Positions 55,722-64,000 of a stretch of 64,000 nt of DNA are shown here, piece after piece. Within the stretch, counting starts at the first letter, position 1; every line of letters starts with the position of its first letter. The notes under the pieces were generated by a model. The model did not search any database. It was not told where the DNA came from and saw only the letters and a program-made list of their open reading frames with translations. The translations under genes were made by a program, and so were the position numbers. Location of the stretch: positions 186,001 to 250,000 of the forward strand of contig NZ_JAPJZI010000001.1 of the NCBI RefSeq assembly GCF_027944115.1, read 5' to 3'. The stretch comes from Hoeflea prorocentri. GTDB taxonomy: Bacteria; Pseudomonadota; Alphaproteobacteria; Rhizobiales; Rhizobiaceae.

Positions 55722-56576
55722 GTGAAATTAAGAAAAACAATCCTTGCCATTGCAGCAATAGCTTGCGTCTCAATTACGGGTGCTGTGTCTGCTGAAGACC
55801 GGCCGACTTCGATCACCATCGCGACAGAGGGCGCCTACCCTCCATGGAACTACACCGAGGCTGACGGCACACTTGTCGGCTACGAGATCGAACTGATTGA
55901 TGAAATCTGCGGGCGGCTGAAAGTCGAATGCGAGGTTGTTGCCCAAGACTGGAATGGGATCATACCTGGCCTTACAGCTGGAAAATATGACGCCATCATC
56001 GCATCGATGGGTGCAACTGATGAACGGCGGAAAGTAGTCGATTTTTCTGATCCATATGCGCGTGCACCCAATGGTTTCCTCGTCTCATCAAGCGGAAGCC
56101 TGGCGGATCTGCCTTTTGCAGGACAGACGTTCAACCTAGGTGGTGACACGTCGGAACTTGAGGGCGCCCTGGCTGAACTCAAACCGTTCGTGCAAGGCAA
56201 AACTCTGGGCGTTCAGGGTGGATCGACCGCCGCGAATTTCGCAAATGAAGTCCTGAAGGGCATCGTTGAGATCAAGGAATACGGCACTGTCGATCAACAC
56301 AATCTCGACCTCACAGCAGGCAGGATTGACTTGGTCGTTGGCAACGTCACATCCCTCGCCGCTGCCGCGGAAGACATCGGCGATACCGTCAAGATCGCAG
56401 GACCAAGTTTCACTGGTGGCGTCCTTGGAGCCGGGACGACTCATGTAGCGGTTCGAAAGTCTGAGCCGGCGCTTCTCGAGATGATGAACGAAGCAGTGGC
56501 GTCCATCATTGCGGATGGAACCAATTCCAAACTTACCAAGAAATGGTTTGGCGTTGATATCGGTAATCCGAACTAA
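55722..56576 (+). CDS. ABC transporter substrate-binding protein, polar amino acid/opine type
   Basis: 284 residues from the GTG at 55722 behind GGGAGG (an ATG at 55695 is without a site). A signal peptide (about 1-24, ending Val-Ser-Ala) precedes the ArgT/HisJ/OccT fold: ITIATEGAYPPWNYTEADGTLVGYEIELIDEICGRLKVECEVVAQDWNGIIPGLTAGKYDAIIASMGATDERRKVVDFSDPYARAPNGFLV. This class binds lysine, arginine, histidine or opines. It heads the operon 55.7-61.8 kb; a stem-loop follows that probably favours its transcript. Confidence 0.9.
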   Translation: MKLRKTILAIAAIACVSITGAVSAEDRPTSITIATEGAYPPWNYTEADGTLVGYEIELIDEICGRLKVECEVVAQDWNGIIPGLTAGKYDAIIASMGATDERRKVVDFSDPYARAPNGFLVSSSGSLADLPFAGQTFNLGGDTSELEGALAELKPFVQGKTLGVQGGSTAANFANEVLKGIVEIKEYGTVDQHNLDLTAGRIDLVVGNVTSLAAAAEDIGDTVKIAGPSFTGGVLGAGTTHVAVRKSEPALLEMMNEAVASIIADGTNSKLTKKWFGVDIGNPN

Positions 56577-56592
56577 CGAAACGCCAGCCTTC

Positions 56593-56620
56593 GGAGGCGG
56601 CGAGATTGCCCGCCGCCTCC
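56593..56620 (+). other. Intra-operon stem-loop after the binding-protein gene
   Basis: Perfect 10-bp stem GGAGGCGGCG (56593-56602) / CGCCGCCTCC (56611-56620) with an 8-base loop and no T-run. Such hairpins after binding-protein genes usually stabilise the upstream mRNA so the binding protein is made in excess; that role is inferred. Confidence 0.7.
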
Positions 56621-56676
56621 CGCTTCCAAAACACAAAATGAATCTGGTCCATGTAATTGGCGGCCGGGGAGGCTTA

Positions 56677-56979
56677 ATGTTCACGCGCGCGAAAATTGCC
56701 GATGCTCCTGCAGTTTCCTTCTACTTCGAAGGCGAGCTCATGTCGGGCCGAGAAGGCGACACAATTGCTGCAGCTCTGCTTCTGGCTGATGAACCTGTTC
56801 TTCGCAATTCGTTCGTTTCTCATTCGCCGCGCGCGCCCTTCTGCATGATCGGCAACTGCTTTGAATGTGCGGTTGAAGTCGACGGTATCGACGGCGTTCA
56901 AGCATGTCTGACGCCGTTGCGTGAAGGCATGCGGATCAACCGCTCGCCGACACAACCTATAAAGGCCAAGACGGCATGA
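56677..56979 (+). CDS. (2Fe-2S)-binding subunit of an opine-oxidase/HcnABC-like dehydrogenase
   Basis: 100 residues from the ATG at 56677 behind GGGGAGG (the longer frame back to 56509 is inside the preceding gene). A Fer2_4 domain: VSFYFEGELMSGREGDTIAAALLLADEPVLRNS, then four cysteines in FCMIGNCFECAVEVDGIDGVQACL. This is the small subunit seen next to HcnB/OoxA-type proteins, and passes electrons from the amine oxidation site. Stop and next start overlap (ATGA). Confidence 0.85.
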   Translation: MFTRAKIADAPAVSFYFEGELMSGREGDTIAAALLLADEPVLRNSFVSHSPRAPFCMIGNCFECAVEVDGIDGVQACLTPLREGMRINRSPTQPIKAKTA

Positions 56980-58448
56980 CCAAAAAAACGCCTCGATTGA
57001 ACTATGAGCTCGTTGTGATCGGTGCAGGCCCTGCCGGCATGTCTGCGGCAGTCGAAGCGGCAAATCATAGACTGGATGTCGCTGTTTTCGACATGCAACC
57101 GGCACCGGGCGGCCAGATTTATCGCAATCTTGAGGGAAATAGCGCCTACCAATCAAACCTAACGGGGATATTGGGCTCATCCTATTTCGACGGCGCGCCC
57201 CTCATCTCAGAATTCCGTTCTGCAAAGATAGACTACTTTCCGCGCTCAACCGTTTGGCACCTGCGGGCCGACGGCGCTGTTGGTGTAACCGTGAACGAAG
57301 CCTGCCATTTGATCCGAGCGAAATATGTCCTTGTCGCGAGCGGTGCGATGGAACGACCAGCCCCATTTCCCGGATGGACACTTCCGGGCGTCATGGGAGC
57401 TGGCGCGGCACAAACCTTGATCAAAGCAAGCCACGCTATACCGTCTGGTCCAACAGCGATCGCAGGCACCGGGCCATTGGCCATCTTGGTTGCTTACCAA
57501 CTCATGAAAATGGGGTTAGACCTCCGCGGCCTCCTGCTGACGTCTAACTTCAGCATGCGGCCCGGGAAATCCGTAGCCCTACTCCAGGCGTGGCCCGAGA
57601 TCCGCGAGGTGTTCAAAGGCCTTAAGTGGTTGGGAGCACTGTCTCGCCACGTCCCGATCTACACTGGGGTCGATAATCTTGTTGCCAGTGGAGAGGACCG
57701 CATTGAAAACGTCACCTTTCAGTCAAGAGGCAAAAACCACACGCTAAGCGTCGGAACACTGCTTGTGCACGACGGCATTGTCCCTTTGTTTGAACTTATG
57801 GCTGATGCCGGATGCCAACTGGACTGGTTCAGTGGCGAAACCTATTGGATGCCTCACACGAACGCGTGGGGTCAAACAACCTGCGCCAGGATTTTTGCGG
57901 CTGGAGACGCTCAAGGTGTTGGAGGTGCAAAGGCCGCGCGGATCCGCGGAGCCCTATCAGCCTTGGAAATCGCGAGGCTAGCGAACCAACTTTCGCAGGA
58001 TCGGAGAGATTTCCAGGCCAAGCGTCTGCGACACCAACTCAAGAAGTTCCTCTCGCTCCGTCCCTTGATGCGGGCGCAATTTCCAGAAGGTCTATCGGCG
58101 ACACTGCTGCCTCCTGAGACCATCGTCTGCCGCTGTGAAGAAATCACGTCCAAAACGATCCTCGATGCTCATCGTGCCGGAGCCACCACCATCAATCAGA
58201 TGAAGGCGTTGACAAGATGCGGGATGGGACCGTGCCAGGGTAAGATGTGCGCACCAACCGCAACCCGCGTTCTTTCGAGCGTTGATCAGATACCCATCGA
58301 AGAGATCCAGTCTTACCGCGCCCGTTTTCCTGGCAGACCGCTATCCTTGGGGCAGCTGGCCCAGATGAATGTTTCGCCTGAGTTCCTGCAGAATGCAAAA
58401 ATCGATCAGGAGATCGACAAACCGCAGCTGACAGGGACCGCCCAATGA
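56976..58448 (+). CDS. FAD/NAD-binding subunit of an opine-oxidase/HcnB-like dehydrogenase with BFD domain
   Basis: 490 residues. N-terminal dinucleotide motif LVVIGAGPAGMSAAVEAANH, a second GTGPLAILVAYQLM near 165-180, and LLVHDGIVPLFELMADAGC. A C-terminal BFD-like [2Fe-2S] domain has Cys-x-Cys in IVCRCEEIT and Cys-x4-Cys in CGMGPCQGKMC. That architecture matches HcnB and the alpha subunits of octopine, nopaline or hydroxyproline-related dehydrogenases. Overlaps its neighbours by four bases at both ends, so the three subunits are made together. Confidence 0.87.
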   Translation: MTKKTPRLNYELVVIGAGPAGMSAAVEAANHRLDVAVFDMQPAPGGQIYRNLEGNSAYQSNLTGILGSSYFDGAPLISEFRSAKIDYFPRSTVWHLRADGAVGVTVNEACHLIRAKYVLVASGAMERPAPFPGWTLPGVMGAGAAQTLIKASHAIPSGPTAIAGTGPLAILVAYQLMKMGLDLRGLLLTSNFSMRPGKSVALLQAWPEIREVFKGLKWLGALSRHVPIYTGVDNLVASGEDRIENVTFQSRGKNHTLSVGTLLVHDGIVPLFELMADAGCQLDWFSGETYWMPHTNAWGQTTCARIFAAGDAQGVGGAKAARIRGALSALEIARLANQLSQDRRDFQAKRLRHQLKKFLSLRPLMRAQFPEGLSATLLPPETIVCRCEEITSKTILDAHRAGATTINQMKALTRCGMGPCQGKMCAPTATRVLSSVDQIPIEEIQSYRARFPGRPLSLGQLAQMNVSPEFLQNAKIDQEIDKPQLTGTAQ

Positions 58449-59587
58449 CGAGATCGAGCGATATCATTGTCATTGGCGCAGGGATCCATGGCCTCAGTTG
58501 TGCGTTCCACCTGGCTTGCGAAAAGCGTGCTGTGACAATCTTGGAAAAAGACGTTGTCGGTCAGCACGCATCAAGCGTCAATGCCGGTGGCTTAAGAACA
58601 TTGCTGCGCGATATTCCTGAGATTCCGCTGTCGCTGGAATCGCAAAAGCGTTGGGAGAATCTTGACCAGATCTTGGGATCAAAATTGGCAAAACCCGCAA
58701 AGGTGACAACCAACGTCGGACAAATCGGGATCGCAGTTGAAGCCTCTGAAATGGAATGGTGCAAATCTCGCGCAAACGAGACCAAGAGACTGGGATACGA
58801 TTACGAGGAAATCATCGATCGCAAGGAACTCGATAAGCTCATCGACAATTTGAGCAGCGAATGCCTAGGCGGCATCATTGCTCGCAAAGACGGTCACGCG
58901 AGCCCAGCCAACGCGACACAAGCGTATCGCTCCGCCGCCTCAGCCGCTGGCGTGCGTATTCACGAACGGGTTGTGATCGACAGGATCACCAGGAAAGACC
59001 AACAATGGATTGTCCACACTGACGACGGCGCATTTGAAGCTCCGGTAGTCGTCAATTGTTCGGGAGCCTGGGGACACAAGGTTGCTGAAAGTGTGGGTGA
59101 TCGGCTCCCGATTGAGTGCCAGGCGCTTTCTATGATGGTTACCAAGAGGGTCGGCTTCAACATAACGCCAGTCGTGATCGGCATTGACCAACCGCTCTCC
59201 TTCAAACAGACGGATATCGGAACACTTGTCATTGGCGGTGGAATCCCCGCCAAACCGGAACCTGATCTTTCTACGTCAAAACCATACGCTGAGCGTCTCA
59301 TCGAGAGTGCCAAAACGCTAACGCGATTCTTCCCAAGCTTTTCAGATGTTCAGATCGTGAGAACCTGGTCGGGCTTGGAGGGTTTTACGCCAGATCGAAT
59401 GCCGATAATTGGCCCAAGCACCGACGCAGAGAACTTTTGGCATGTGTGCGGGTTCAGCGCGCATGGCTTCCAACTTGCACCTGAAACAGGATTTCGCGTT
59501 GCCCGATCAATCGTCAACAACCAAGTTGACAACTTGATTGCTCCCTTCACGCCTTCCCGCTTCCAAATCATCAAGAAGGTGAGCTGA
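58445..59587 (+). CDS. D-amino-acid-oxidase-fold subunit of an opine-oxidase/HcnC-like dehydrogenase
   Basis: 380 residues. FAD motif IIVIGAGIHGLSCAFHLACEKRAVTILEKD, NAGGLRTLLRDIPEIPLSLESQKRW, and C-terminal FTPDRMPIIGP and FSAHGFQLAPETG, as in HcnC/OoxB-like catalytic subunits that oxidise an amine of glycine, proline or opines to an imine. The substrate is not predictable; the neighbouring importer suggests a basic amino acid derivative or opine. TGATG overlaps its stop with the start of the permease gene. Confidence 0.87.
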   Translation: MTRSSDIIVIGAGIHGLSCAFHLACEKRAVTILEKDVVGQHASSVNAGGLRTLLRDIPEIPLSLESQKRWENLDQILGSKLAKPAKVTTNVGQIGIAVEASEMEWCKSRANETKRLGYDYEEIIDRKELDKLIDNLSSECLGGIIARKDGHASPANATQAYRSAASAAGVRIHERVVIDRITRKDQQWIVHTDDGAFEAPVVVNCSGAWGHKVAESVGDRLPIECQALSMMVTKRVGFNITPVVIGIDQPLSFKQTDIGTLVIGGGIPAKPEPDLSTSKPYAERLIESAKTLTRFFPSFSDVQIVRTWSGLEGFTPDRMPIIGPSTDAENFWHVCGFSAHGFQLAPETGFRVARSIVNNQVDNLIAPFTPSRFQIIKKVS

Positions 59588-60294
59588 TGGACTATTTTGA
59601 GCTTATGGGATTTGGAGCCGGTGGATGGGGCCCACTGATGCTGAAAGCGGCAGGGATGACGGTCAGCATTGCAGTCGCCGGCTTCACCGTCGGAATATTC
59701 TTCGGTATAATCGGCGCCGCGCTCAAGCTGTCTCGCGACCCCGTAGCGATGACCATCGCTGAGACTTACACCACGATCTTTCGCGGTATTCCGGAACTTC
59801 TCATCATCTACCTGTTTTATTTCGGCGGAAGTCTGGCGTTCTCAAACTTTCTGCACCTCTTCGGATATCAGGGGTTCTTTTCCATACCGTCTTTTGTGAT
59901 CGGCAGCATTGCGATTGGAACAGTATCCGGAGCCTATCAAACCGAAGTCTATCGATCAGCATTCCTCGCCATTGATCGAGGACAGATCGAAGCTGCGCGC
60001 GCTTGCGGGATGAAGGGGTTCTTGATCCTGCGAAGGATCATCGCACCACAAGTCCTGAGAATTGCTTTGCCGGGGCTCGGTAACGTCTGGCAATCGGCGC
60101 TCAAGGAAACCACTCTCTTGTCGGTCACGGGTTTGGTCGAATTGCTCCGCCAGGCCTCAGTCGGTGCTGGATCGACGCGCGAACCCTTCGCTTTCTACCT
60201 GACCGCTGGCGCTATTTTCCTCGTCATCACCAGCATCTCAGGCTGGGGTTTCGAAAAGATGGAGAAACACTTTTCACGATCGGTGAGGAAGTAA
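59587..60294 (+). CDS. ABC transporter permease, HisQ/OccQ type
   Basis: 235 residues, inner-membrane permease with the polar-amino-acid ABC pattern: GMTVSIAVAGFTVGIFFGIIGAALKLS, YTTIFRGIPELLIIYLFYFGG and the EAA-loop QIEAARACGMKGFLILRRIIAPQVLRIALPGLGNVW. It forms a heterodimer with the following permease. Its start overlaps the preceding stop. Confidence 0.9.
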   Translation: MDYFELMGFGAGGWGPLMLKAAGMTVSIAVAGFTVGIFFGIIGAALKLSRDPVAMTIAETYTTIFRGIPELLIIYLFYFGGSLAFSNFLHLFGYQGFFSIPSFVIGSIAIGTVSGAYQTEVYRSAFLAIDRGQIEAARACGMKGFLILRRIIAPQVLRIALPGLGNVWQSALKETTLLSVTGLVELLRQASVGAGSTREPFAFYLTAGAIFLVITSISGWGFEKMEKHFSRSVRK

Positions 60295-60297
60295 TTC

Positions 60298-60984
60298 ATG
60301 GACCTCACCTTTCTAAAAACGACAACCATCTCTCTATTATCCAGTGTTCCACTCACGGTGAGCCTGGTCGCCATATCCCTGGCTTGCGGACTGGTCTTGG
60401 CAATCATCCTGACCACAGCGCGCATGCTCGGTCCGGCGCCGATCGTTTGGTTTGTAAAGTCCTACATCTTTGTCTTTCGCGGAACGCCGCTCCTGGTGCA
60501 GATCTTTTTGATTTACTATGGGCTTGGGCAATTTGAAGCGGTCCGGGGCAGTGTGTTTTGGGTCGTGCTGCGCGAACCGTTTTGGTGTGCGTCTCTCGCC
60601 TTAATGCTCAACACGGCCGCCTACACCACCGAGATCATTCGAGGCGGAATTCAGGCCGTTCCAAGCGGACAAATTGAAGCTGCTCGCGCTTGCGGAATGT
60701 CCAATCTGACCTTGGTTCGTCGAATCCTGGCGCCGATTGCACTGCGTCAGGCATTACCAATCTATGGCAGCGAGGTAATTTTGATGATCAAGGCAACATC
60801 GCTTGCCAGCGTTATCACAATCCTGGAAGTCACGGGCGTTGCGCACAAAATCATCTCGGCATCTTACCGGCCTGTCGAGGTCTTCATGTGTGCCGGTGCC
60901 ATCTACCTGTCGCTCAATTTCCTCGTCACGCGCGCAGTCTCGGCTTTTGAGAAAAAGCTCAACAAACATCTTTCCCATACATGA
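60298..60984 (+). CDS. ABC transporter permease, HisM/OccM type
   Basis: 228 residues with SYIFVFRGTPLLVQIFLIYYGLGQFE and the EAA-loop QIEAARACGMSNLTLVRRILAPIALRQALPIYGSE. Three bases separate it from the previous permease. The short length and signature match HisM/OccM. Confidence 0.9.
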   Translation: MDLTFLKTTTISLLSSVPLTVSLVAISLACGLVLAIILTTARMLGPAPIVWFVKSYIFVFRGTPLLVQIFLIYYGLGQFEAVRGSVFWVVLREPFWCASLALMLNTAAYTTEIIRGGIQAVPSGQIEAARACGMSNLTLVRRILAPIALRQALPIYGSEVILMIKATSLASVITILEVTGVAHKIISASYRPVEVFMCAGAIYLSLNFLVTRAVSAFEKKLNKHLSHT

Positions 60985-61005
60985 AGAAGGGGAGGGGAAA
61001 CGAAT

Positions 61006-61776
61006 ATGAAAAAAGCCAATGCCATAAGCCTCGACAAGCTCTGTAAAAGTTTCGGCGCGCTCGAAGTCCTAAAAGACATCACATTCGATGCCCTTGAGGG
61101 GGATGTGATCTCAATTTTGGGATCCTCAGGATCTGGAAAATCCACGATGCTGAGATGCATCAATATGCTCGAAACACCCACGTCGGGTGACATCTCGATC
61201 TTTGGAGAGAAGATCAAAATGAAAGCGTCGAGCCGCGGAATCAAACCAGCTGACAACAAGCAAATCGAACGCATCCGAACTGATGTTGCAATGGTCTTCC
61301 AAAGCTTCAATCTCTGGAGCCACATGACCGTTCTGGAGAATGTGATTGAAGCCCCTATTCACGTACAAGGCATTGCGAAAAATGAAGCCGTGGACATCGC
61401 TGAATCCGTTCTGAACAGGGTCGGGTTAGCGGAAAAGTTAGACAACTATCCAAGCCAACTTTCCGGAGGACAACAGCAGCGTGTCGCCATTGCCCGAGCC
61501 CTTGCGATGAACCCGCGCGCAATGCTGTTCGATGAACCGACCTCAGCGCTCGACCCGGAATTGGTTGGCGAAGTTCTCAAAGTCATGCGGTCGCTGGCTG
61601 AAGAGGGACGCACCATGTTAGTCGTCACACATGAGATGGGATTTGCGCGCAATGTGTCAAACCGCGTGCTCTTCCTGGATAAGGGCACAGTTGTAGCAGA
61701 TGCAAGCCCGGAAAGAATGTTCTCCGGTGATGAAAACGAGCGATTCAATCAGTTTGTCGCCAATGCCCAGCATTAG
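61006..61776 (+). CDS. ABC transporter ATPase, HisP/OccP type
   Basis: 256 residues. Walker A GSSGSGKST at about 37-45, VFQSFNLWSHMTVLENVIEAPIHV, signature LSGGQQQRVAIARALAM, Walker B AMLFDEPTSALDPELVGEVL and VTHEMGFARNVSNRVLFLDKG, the HisP-like subgroup. The transporter set (binding protein, two permeases, ATPase) is complete and intact, unlike the one at 43.8-48.4 kb. Confidence 0.93.
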   Translation: MKKANAISLDKLCKSFGALEVLKDITFDALEGDVISILGSSGSGKSTMLRCINMLETPTSGDISIFGEKIKMKASSRGIKPADNKQIERIRTDVAMVFQSFNLWSHMTVLENVIEAPIHVQGIAKNEAVDIAESVLNRVGLAEKLDNYPSQLSGGQQQRVAIARALAMNPRAMLFDEPTSALDPELVGEVLKVMRSLAEEGRTMLVVTHEMGFARNVSNRVLFLDKGTVVADASPERMFSGDENERFNQFVANAQH

Positions 61777-61790
61777 GATTCGACGAACCA

Positions 61791-62120
61791 ATGGAAACAG
61801 ACATGATCAACAACGCATCATTCAGAATCATCGGTCGCATCGGCAACATCAACGCCCGAGAACAGGTCACCCACATCTCAATCGCTTCAGACCGACAGAT
61901 CAAAAAGGACGACGAATGGGTCACTAAAACCGACTGGAACACTGTCACAGTTTTCAATTCCAGCCTTCGCAAGCGCCTCACAAACGCCAAGGTCGGCCAG
62001 AAGGGCAATCTGGTGATTTTCGAAGGCAACATCCAGTCCAATGCCCACAAATAGGACACCGACAAGCTCTACCAGACGACCCTCGAAACCATCACACTCA
62101 GGCCCGCTGGCTGGATGTGA
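61791..62120 (+). pseudogene. SSB-like single-stranded-DNA-binding protein with in-frame amber stop
   Basis: Residues 1-87 read as a short OB fold: FRIIGRIGNINAREQVTHISIASDRQIKKDDEWVTKTDWNTVTVFNSSLRKRLTNAKVGQKGNLVIFEGNIQSNAHK, then TAG at 62052-62054. The same frame continues DTDKLYQTTLETITLRPAGWM to a TGA at 62118, which fits the final strand of the domain. So one base change has probably removed the last strand. SSB-like genes of this type are common on plasmids and integrative elements, so this is a mobile-DNA leftover beside the operon. Start may be 61791 or 61803. Confidence 0.7.
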
Positions 62121-62174
62121 GGATGTTTGCTCATGTTAATGGTCGGGAGCGCTCAGGTGTCGTTAGCGATTCCA

Positions 62175-63656
62175 TTAATGCTCGATCAGGACACTCTTTT
62201 GACGACGCGACGATTTGTACGCTTCACGGCCGAGGTCTTTCCCAATTCCTGAAGCCTTGAATCCACCCGTGGGAAGAATGTGATCACGTGACCGTCCGTA
62301 TCGATTGACCCAAACCGTACCAGCCTCAATGCGCTTGGTTGCCCGAAGACACTCTTTCAGGTCGCTAGAGTAAACGCCTGCCGCCAGTCCAAACGTTGGA
62401 TGGTTGGCGAGTTCGTAGGCTTCTTCCTCATCGACGAAGGTTTGGATCGTAACGACTGGGCCAAAGATTTCATTACTCAATGCCGGCGAAGAGGAGTCGA
62501 GATTGGTGAGAATTGTTGGTTCATAGAAATAGCCGGGATGATCCAATTGCTTGCCACCGATTGCACAACTTGCACCCTTGGCAATTGCCGCTTTCACGAT
62601 TCCGTCTATACGCTGGAGTTGCGTCTCGGAGATGATGGGCGAATAGTTCGTATCGTCGACCCATGTTGCGCCGATCCTATAGTCAGACAGCTTGGTCGTG
62701 ACCCGCTCCAGGATTTCTGGGGCAACACTCTCTTGAACAATGATGCGAGAGCCAGCGACGCAGGTTTGGCCGGCATTGACTTGAATGCCTCTGGCGATCG
62801 CAGTCGCAGTACGCTCGATATCAGCCGATCTAAATACGACCTGTGGACTCTTGCCGCCAAGTTCGAGGGTCATGGGTTTGATGCCGGTATCAGCTATTCG
62901 CTTGAGTATAGCCCCACCTGCCACCGTCGAACCCGTGAAACTGATTTTTGCGATATCCGAGTGACCAACCAAGCTCGCACCTGTCGTCGGACCGTCGCCT
63001 AGAACGATATTGACAATGCCGGAAGGTATACCTGCGCGAGTGGCAAGCTCTGCAAGATAGAGTGTGGAAAATGGCGTCATCTCGGATGGTTTGAGCACCA
63101 CCGCATTTCCAGCGGCCAGCGCCGGACCCAGTTTCCAGCCCGCCATCGAAAGCGGAACATTCCAAGGCGTGATGGCACCGACAATCCCGTATGGCTCGGT
63201 GAGAATCATGCCCAGATGGTTCCCATCGGTAGGAACGACATCTCCGCCTTCCTTATCGGCGAACTCGGCAAAGAACCGGATCTGCTCCGCCGTGACCGCA
63301 ACATCGACAGAAATCGCCTGACTGATTGGTCGTGTCGAAGCCAGAGCTTCAAGCTGACCAAGCCTTTCCGATTCCTCTTCCATAAGGTCTGCCCAACGCT
63401 GCAATAGCTGCGCGCGTTCTCTCGGGCGACAAGTCGCCCATTGACTGGTCTTCAAGGCGTGTTTTGCGCTCTGCACGGCACGGTCGACCATGCCTGGATC
63501 GGCGATTGGACAGGCGGCATAGGTTGCGCCGTTCGAAGGGTACCTTAGCTCGATATGTTCGCGATCATCCACGTATGCACCATCGATCCAGTGTCCTTTG
63601 GGCAGGTCTACATCTGCTGGGTCGAAGGAAATTGTCGAGTTTTGATTGCGTAGCAT
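62175..63656 (-). CDS. Aldehyde dehydrogenase
   Basis: 493 residues, NAD(P)-dependent aldehyde dehydrogenase fold. NAD-binding ISFTGSTVAGGAILKR, catalytic Glu in MTLELGGKSPQVVF, Cys in NAGQTCVAGSRIIVQ, and ITPWNVPLSMAGWKLGPALAAGNAVVLKPSEMTPF. It ends the right-edge unit, with its start two bases from the stop of the FAD oxidoreductase. Convergent with the SSB-like remnant. The aldehyde is not identified; it is likely formed by the linked oxidase. Confidence 0.9.
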   Translation of the reverse strand: MLRNQNSTISFDPADVDLPKGHWIDGAYVDDREHIELRYPSNGATYAACPIADPGMVDRAVQSAKHALKTSQWATCRPRERAQLLQRWADLMEEESERLGQLEALASTRPISQAISVDVAVTAEQIRFFAEFADKEGGDVVPTDGNHLGMILTEPYGIVGAITPWNVPLSMAGWKLGPALAAGNAVVLKPSEMTPFSTLYLAELATRAGIPSGIVNIVLGDGPTTGASLVGHSDIAKISFTGSTVAGGAILKRIADTGIKPMTLELGGKSPQVVFRSADIERTATAIARGIQVNAGQTCVAGSRIIVQESVAPEILERVTTKLSDYRIGATWVDDTNYSPIISETQLQRIDGIVKAAIAKGASCAIGGKQLDHPGYFYEPTILTNLDSSSPALSNEIFGPVVTIQTFVDEEEAYELANHPTFGLAAGVYSSDLKECLRATKRIEAGTVWVNRYGRSRDHILPTGGFKASGIGKDLGREAYKSSRRQKSVLIEH

Positions 63657-63658
63657 GA

Positions 63659-64000
63659 TTACATCATTTCGGATGGCGTTATGGCAGATCCGTCGCTAAA
63701 GCGACTGAGCCTGTAAGGTTTTGGATCGACGAAGGGTTTCTCGTTAAGGATGAGTTCAGCCGCGAGACGACCGGCTCCAGGACCAAGAGCAAACCCATGG
63801 CCGCTGAAGCTGGACGCGATCACGAGCCCCTCGAGTTTTTCAGTCTTGGAGATAACAGGAATTAGGTCTGGGGACGTATCAATCATGCCACCCCAGGATC
63901 GTTCCACGCGGATCCCATTGAGAGCCGGAAATTCACTTAGCGCGGCTGCTAGCGCCCGCTTGACCAATTGCAGATCCGGTGCCGGATCGAGAACCCTGAC
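63659..64000 (-). CDS. FAD-dependent D-amino-acid-oxidase-fold oxidoreductase (5' end beyond window)
   Basis: The last 113 residues of a DAO-family protein run off the right edge. VERSWGGMIDTSPDLIPVISKTEKLEGLVIASSFSGHGFALGPGAGRLAAELILNEKPFVDPKPYRLSRF is the conserved FAD-tail block of amine oxidases such as glycine/sarcosine oxidases. The frame continues to base 64000. Two bases separate it from the aldehyde dehydrogenase gene on the same strand. Confidence 0.82.
   Translation of the reverse strand, partial: VRVLDPAPDLQLVKRALAAALSEFPALNGIRVERSWGGMIDTSPDLIPVISKTEKLEGLVIASSFSGHGFALGPGAGRLAAELILNEKPFVDPKPYRLSRFSDGSAITPSEMM

Noticed and set aside
56677-59587. A true hydrogen cyanide synthase (hcnABC)
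   Set aside because: The three-subunit architecture is shared with opine and proline-type dehydrogenases, and the linked amino-acid importer and LysR point to catabolism.

Overview
The window is chromosomal DNA from an alphaproteobacterium, most likely order Hyphomicrobiales (Rhizobiales). The evidence is the tolA-tolB-pal-cpoB-tilS-ftsH-glmM block, the serC leader hairpin in front of serC-serA, a DUF1134 (EipA-type) protein, two Omp25/Omp31-type barrels, and a CtrA/ChpT/SciP cell-cycle locus. I cannot resolve the genus. One tRNA gene is present and no rRNA.

Layout. 1-8.3 kb: Tol-Pal envelope genes (tolA enters from the left edge), then tilS, ftsH and glmM. 8.3-12.3 kb: two tandem outer-membrane barrel genes, an FkbM methyltransferase and an SH3 protein with a His-Pro-Tyr tail. 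12.4-25 kb: serC, serA, a DMT exporter, purA, rpoH, an RluA-family pseudouridine synthase, a SpoU methyltransferase and a very long membrane-anchored coiled-coil protein. 25.1-29.9 kb: a compact cell-cycle locus with eipA, chpT, a single-domain receiver, ctrA, a FliJ-like gene, a PqiA-like gene and sciP. CtrA-type boxes (TTAA-N7-TTAA variants) and a cluster of GANTC sites lie in the intergenic stretches. 30.3-34.2 kb: mnmA, a sugar aminotransferase / sugar dehydrogenase pair, and tRNA-Met(CAT).

From 34.2 kb the sequence changes character. A tyrosine integrase points at the tRNA-Met gene and is followed by an Xis-like gene, an XRE regulator, a Tat-signal protein and an AT-richer cassette: a DGQHR/DndB-like protein translationally coupled to a HEPN-type protein, with a divergent 476-residue protein carrying a D-x10-ExK motif. 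This cassette is the best candidate here for an undescribed (defence-like) system. A 5'-truncated IS110 transposase ends the obvious island.

42.8-53.8 kb is a catabolic block: LysR, an amide/branched-chain-type ABC transporter, an amidase, an acetylpolyamine-amidohydrolase-like enzyme, GabT and GabD. One transporter ATPase is broken by a single nonsense codon inside its ABC signature. 53.8-54.7 kb is a scar with a frameshifted PAPS-reductase-like phage gene and three 20-bp-spaced repeats resembling an IS end. 54.7-64 kb is a second catabolic block: LysR, a polar amino-acid/opine-type ABC transporter, a three-subunit HcnABC/opine-oxidase-like dehydrogenase, an SSB-like gene interrupted by an amber codon, and on the other strand an aldehyde dehydrogenase plus a second FAD oxidoreductase that runs off the right edge.
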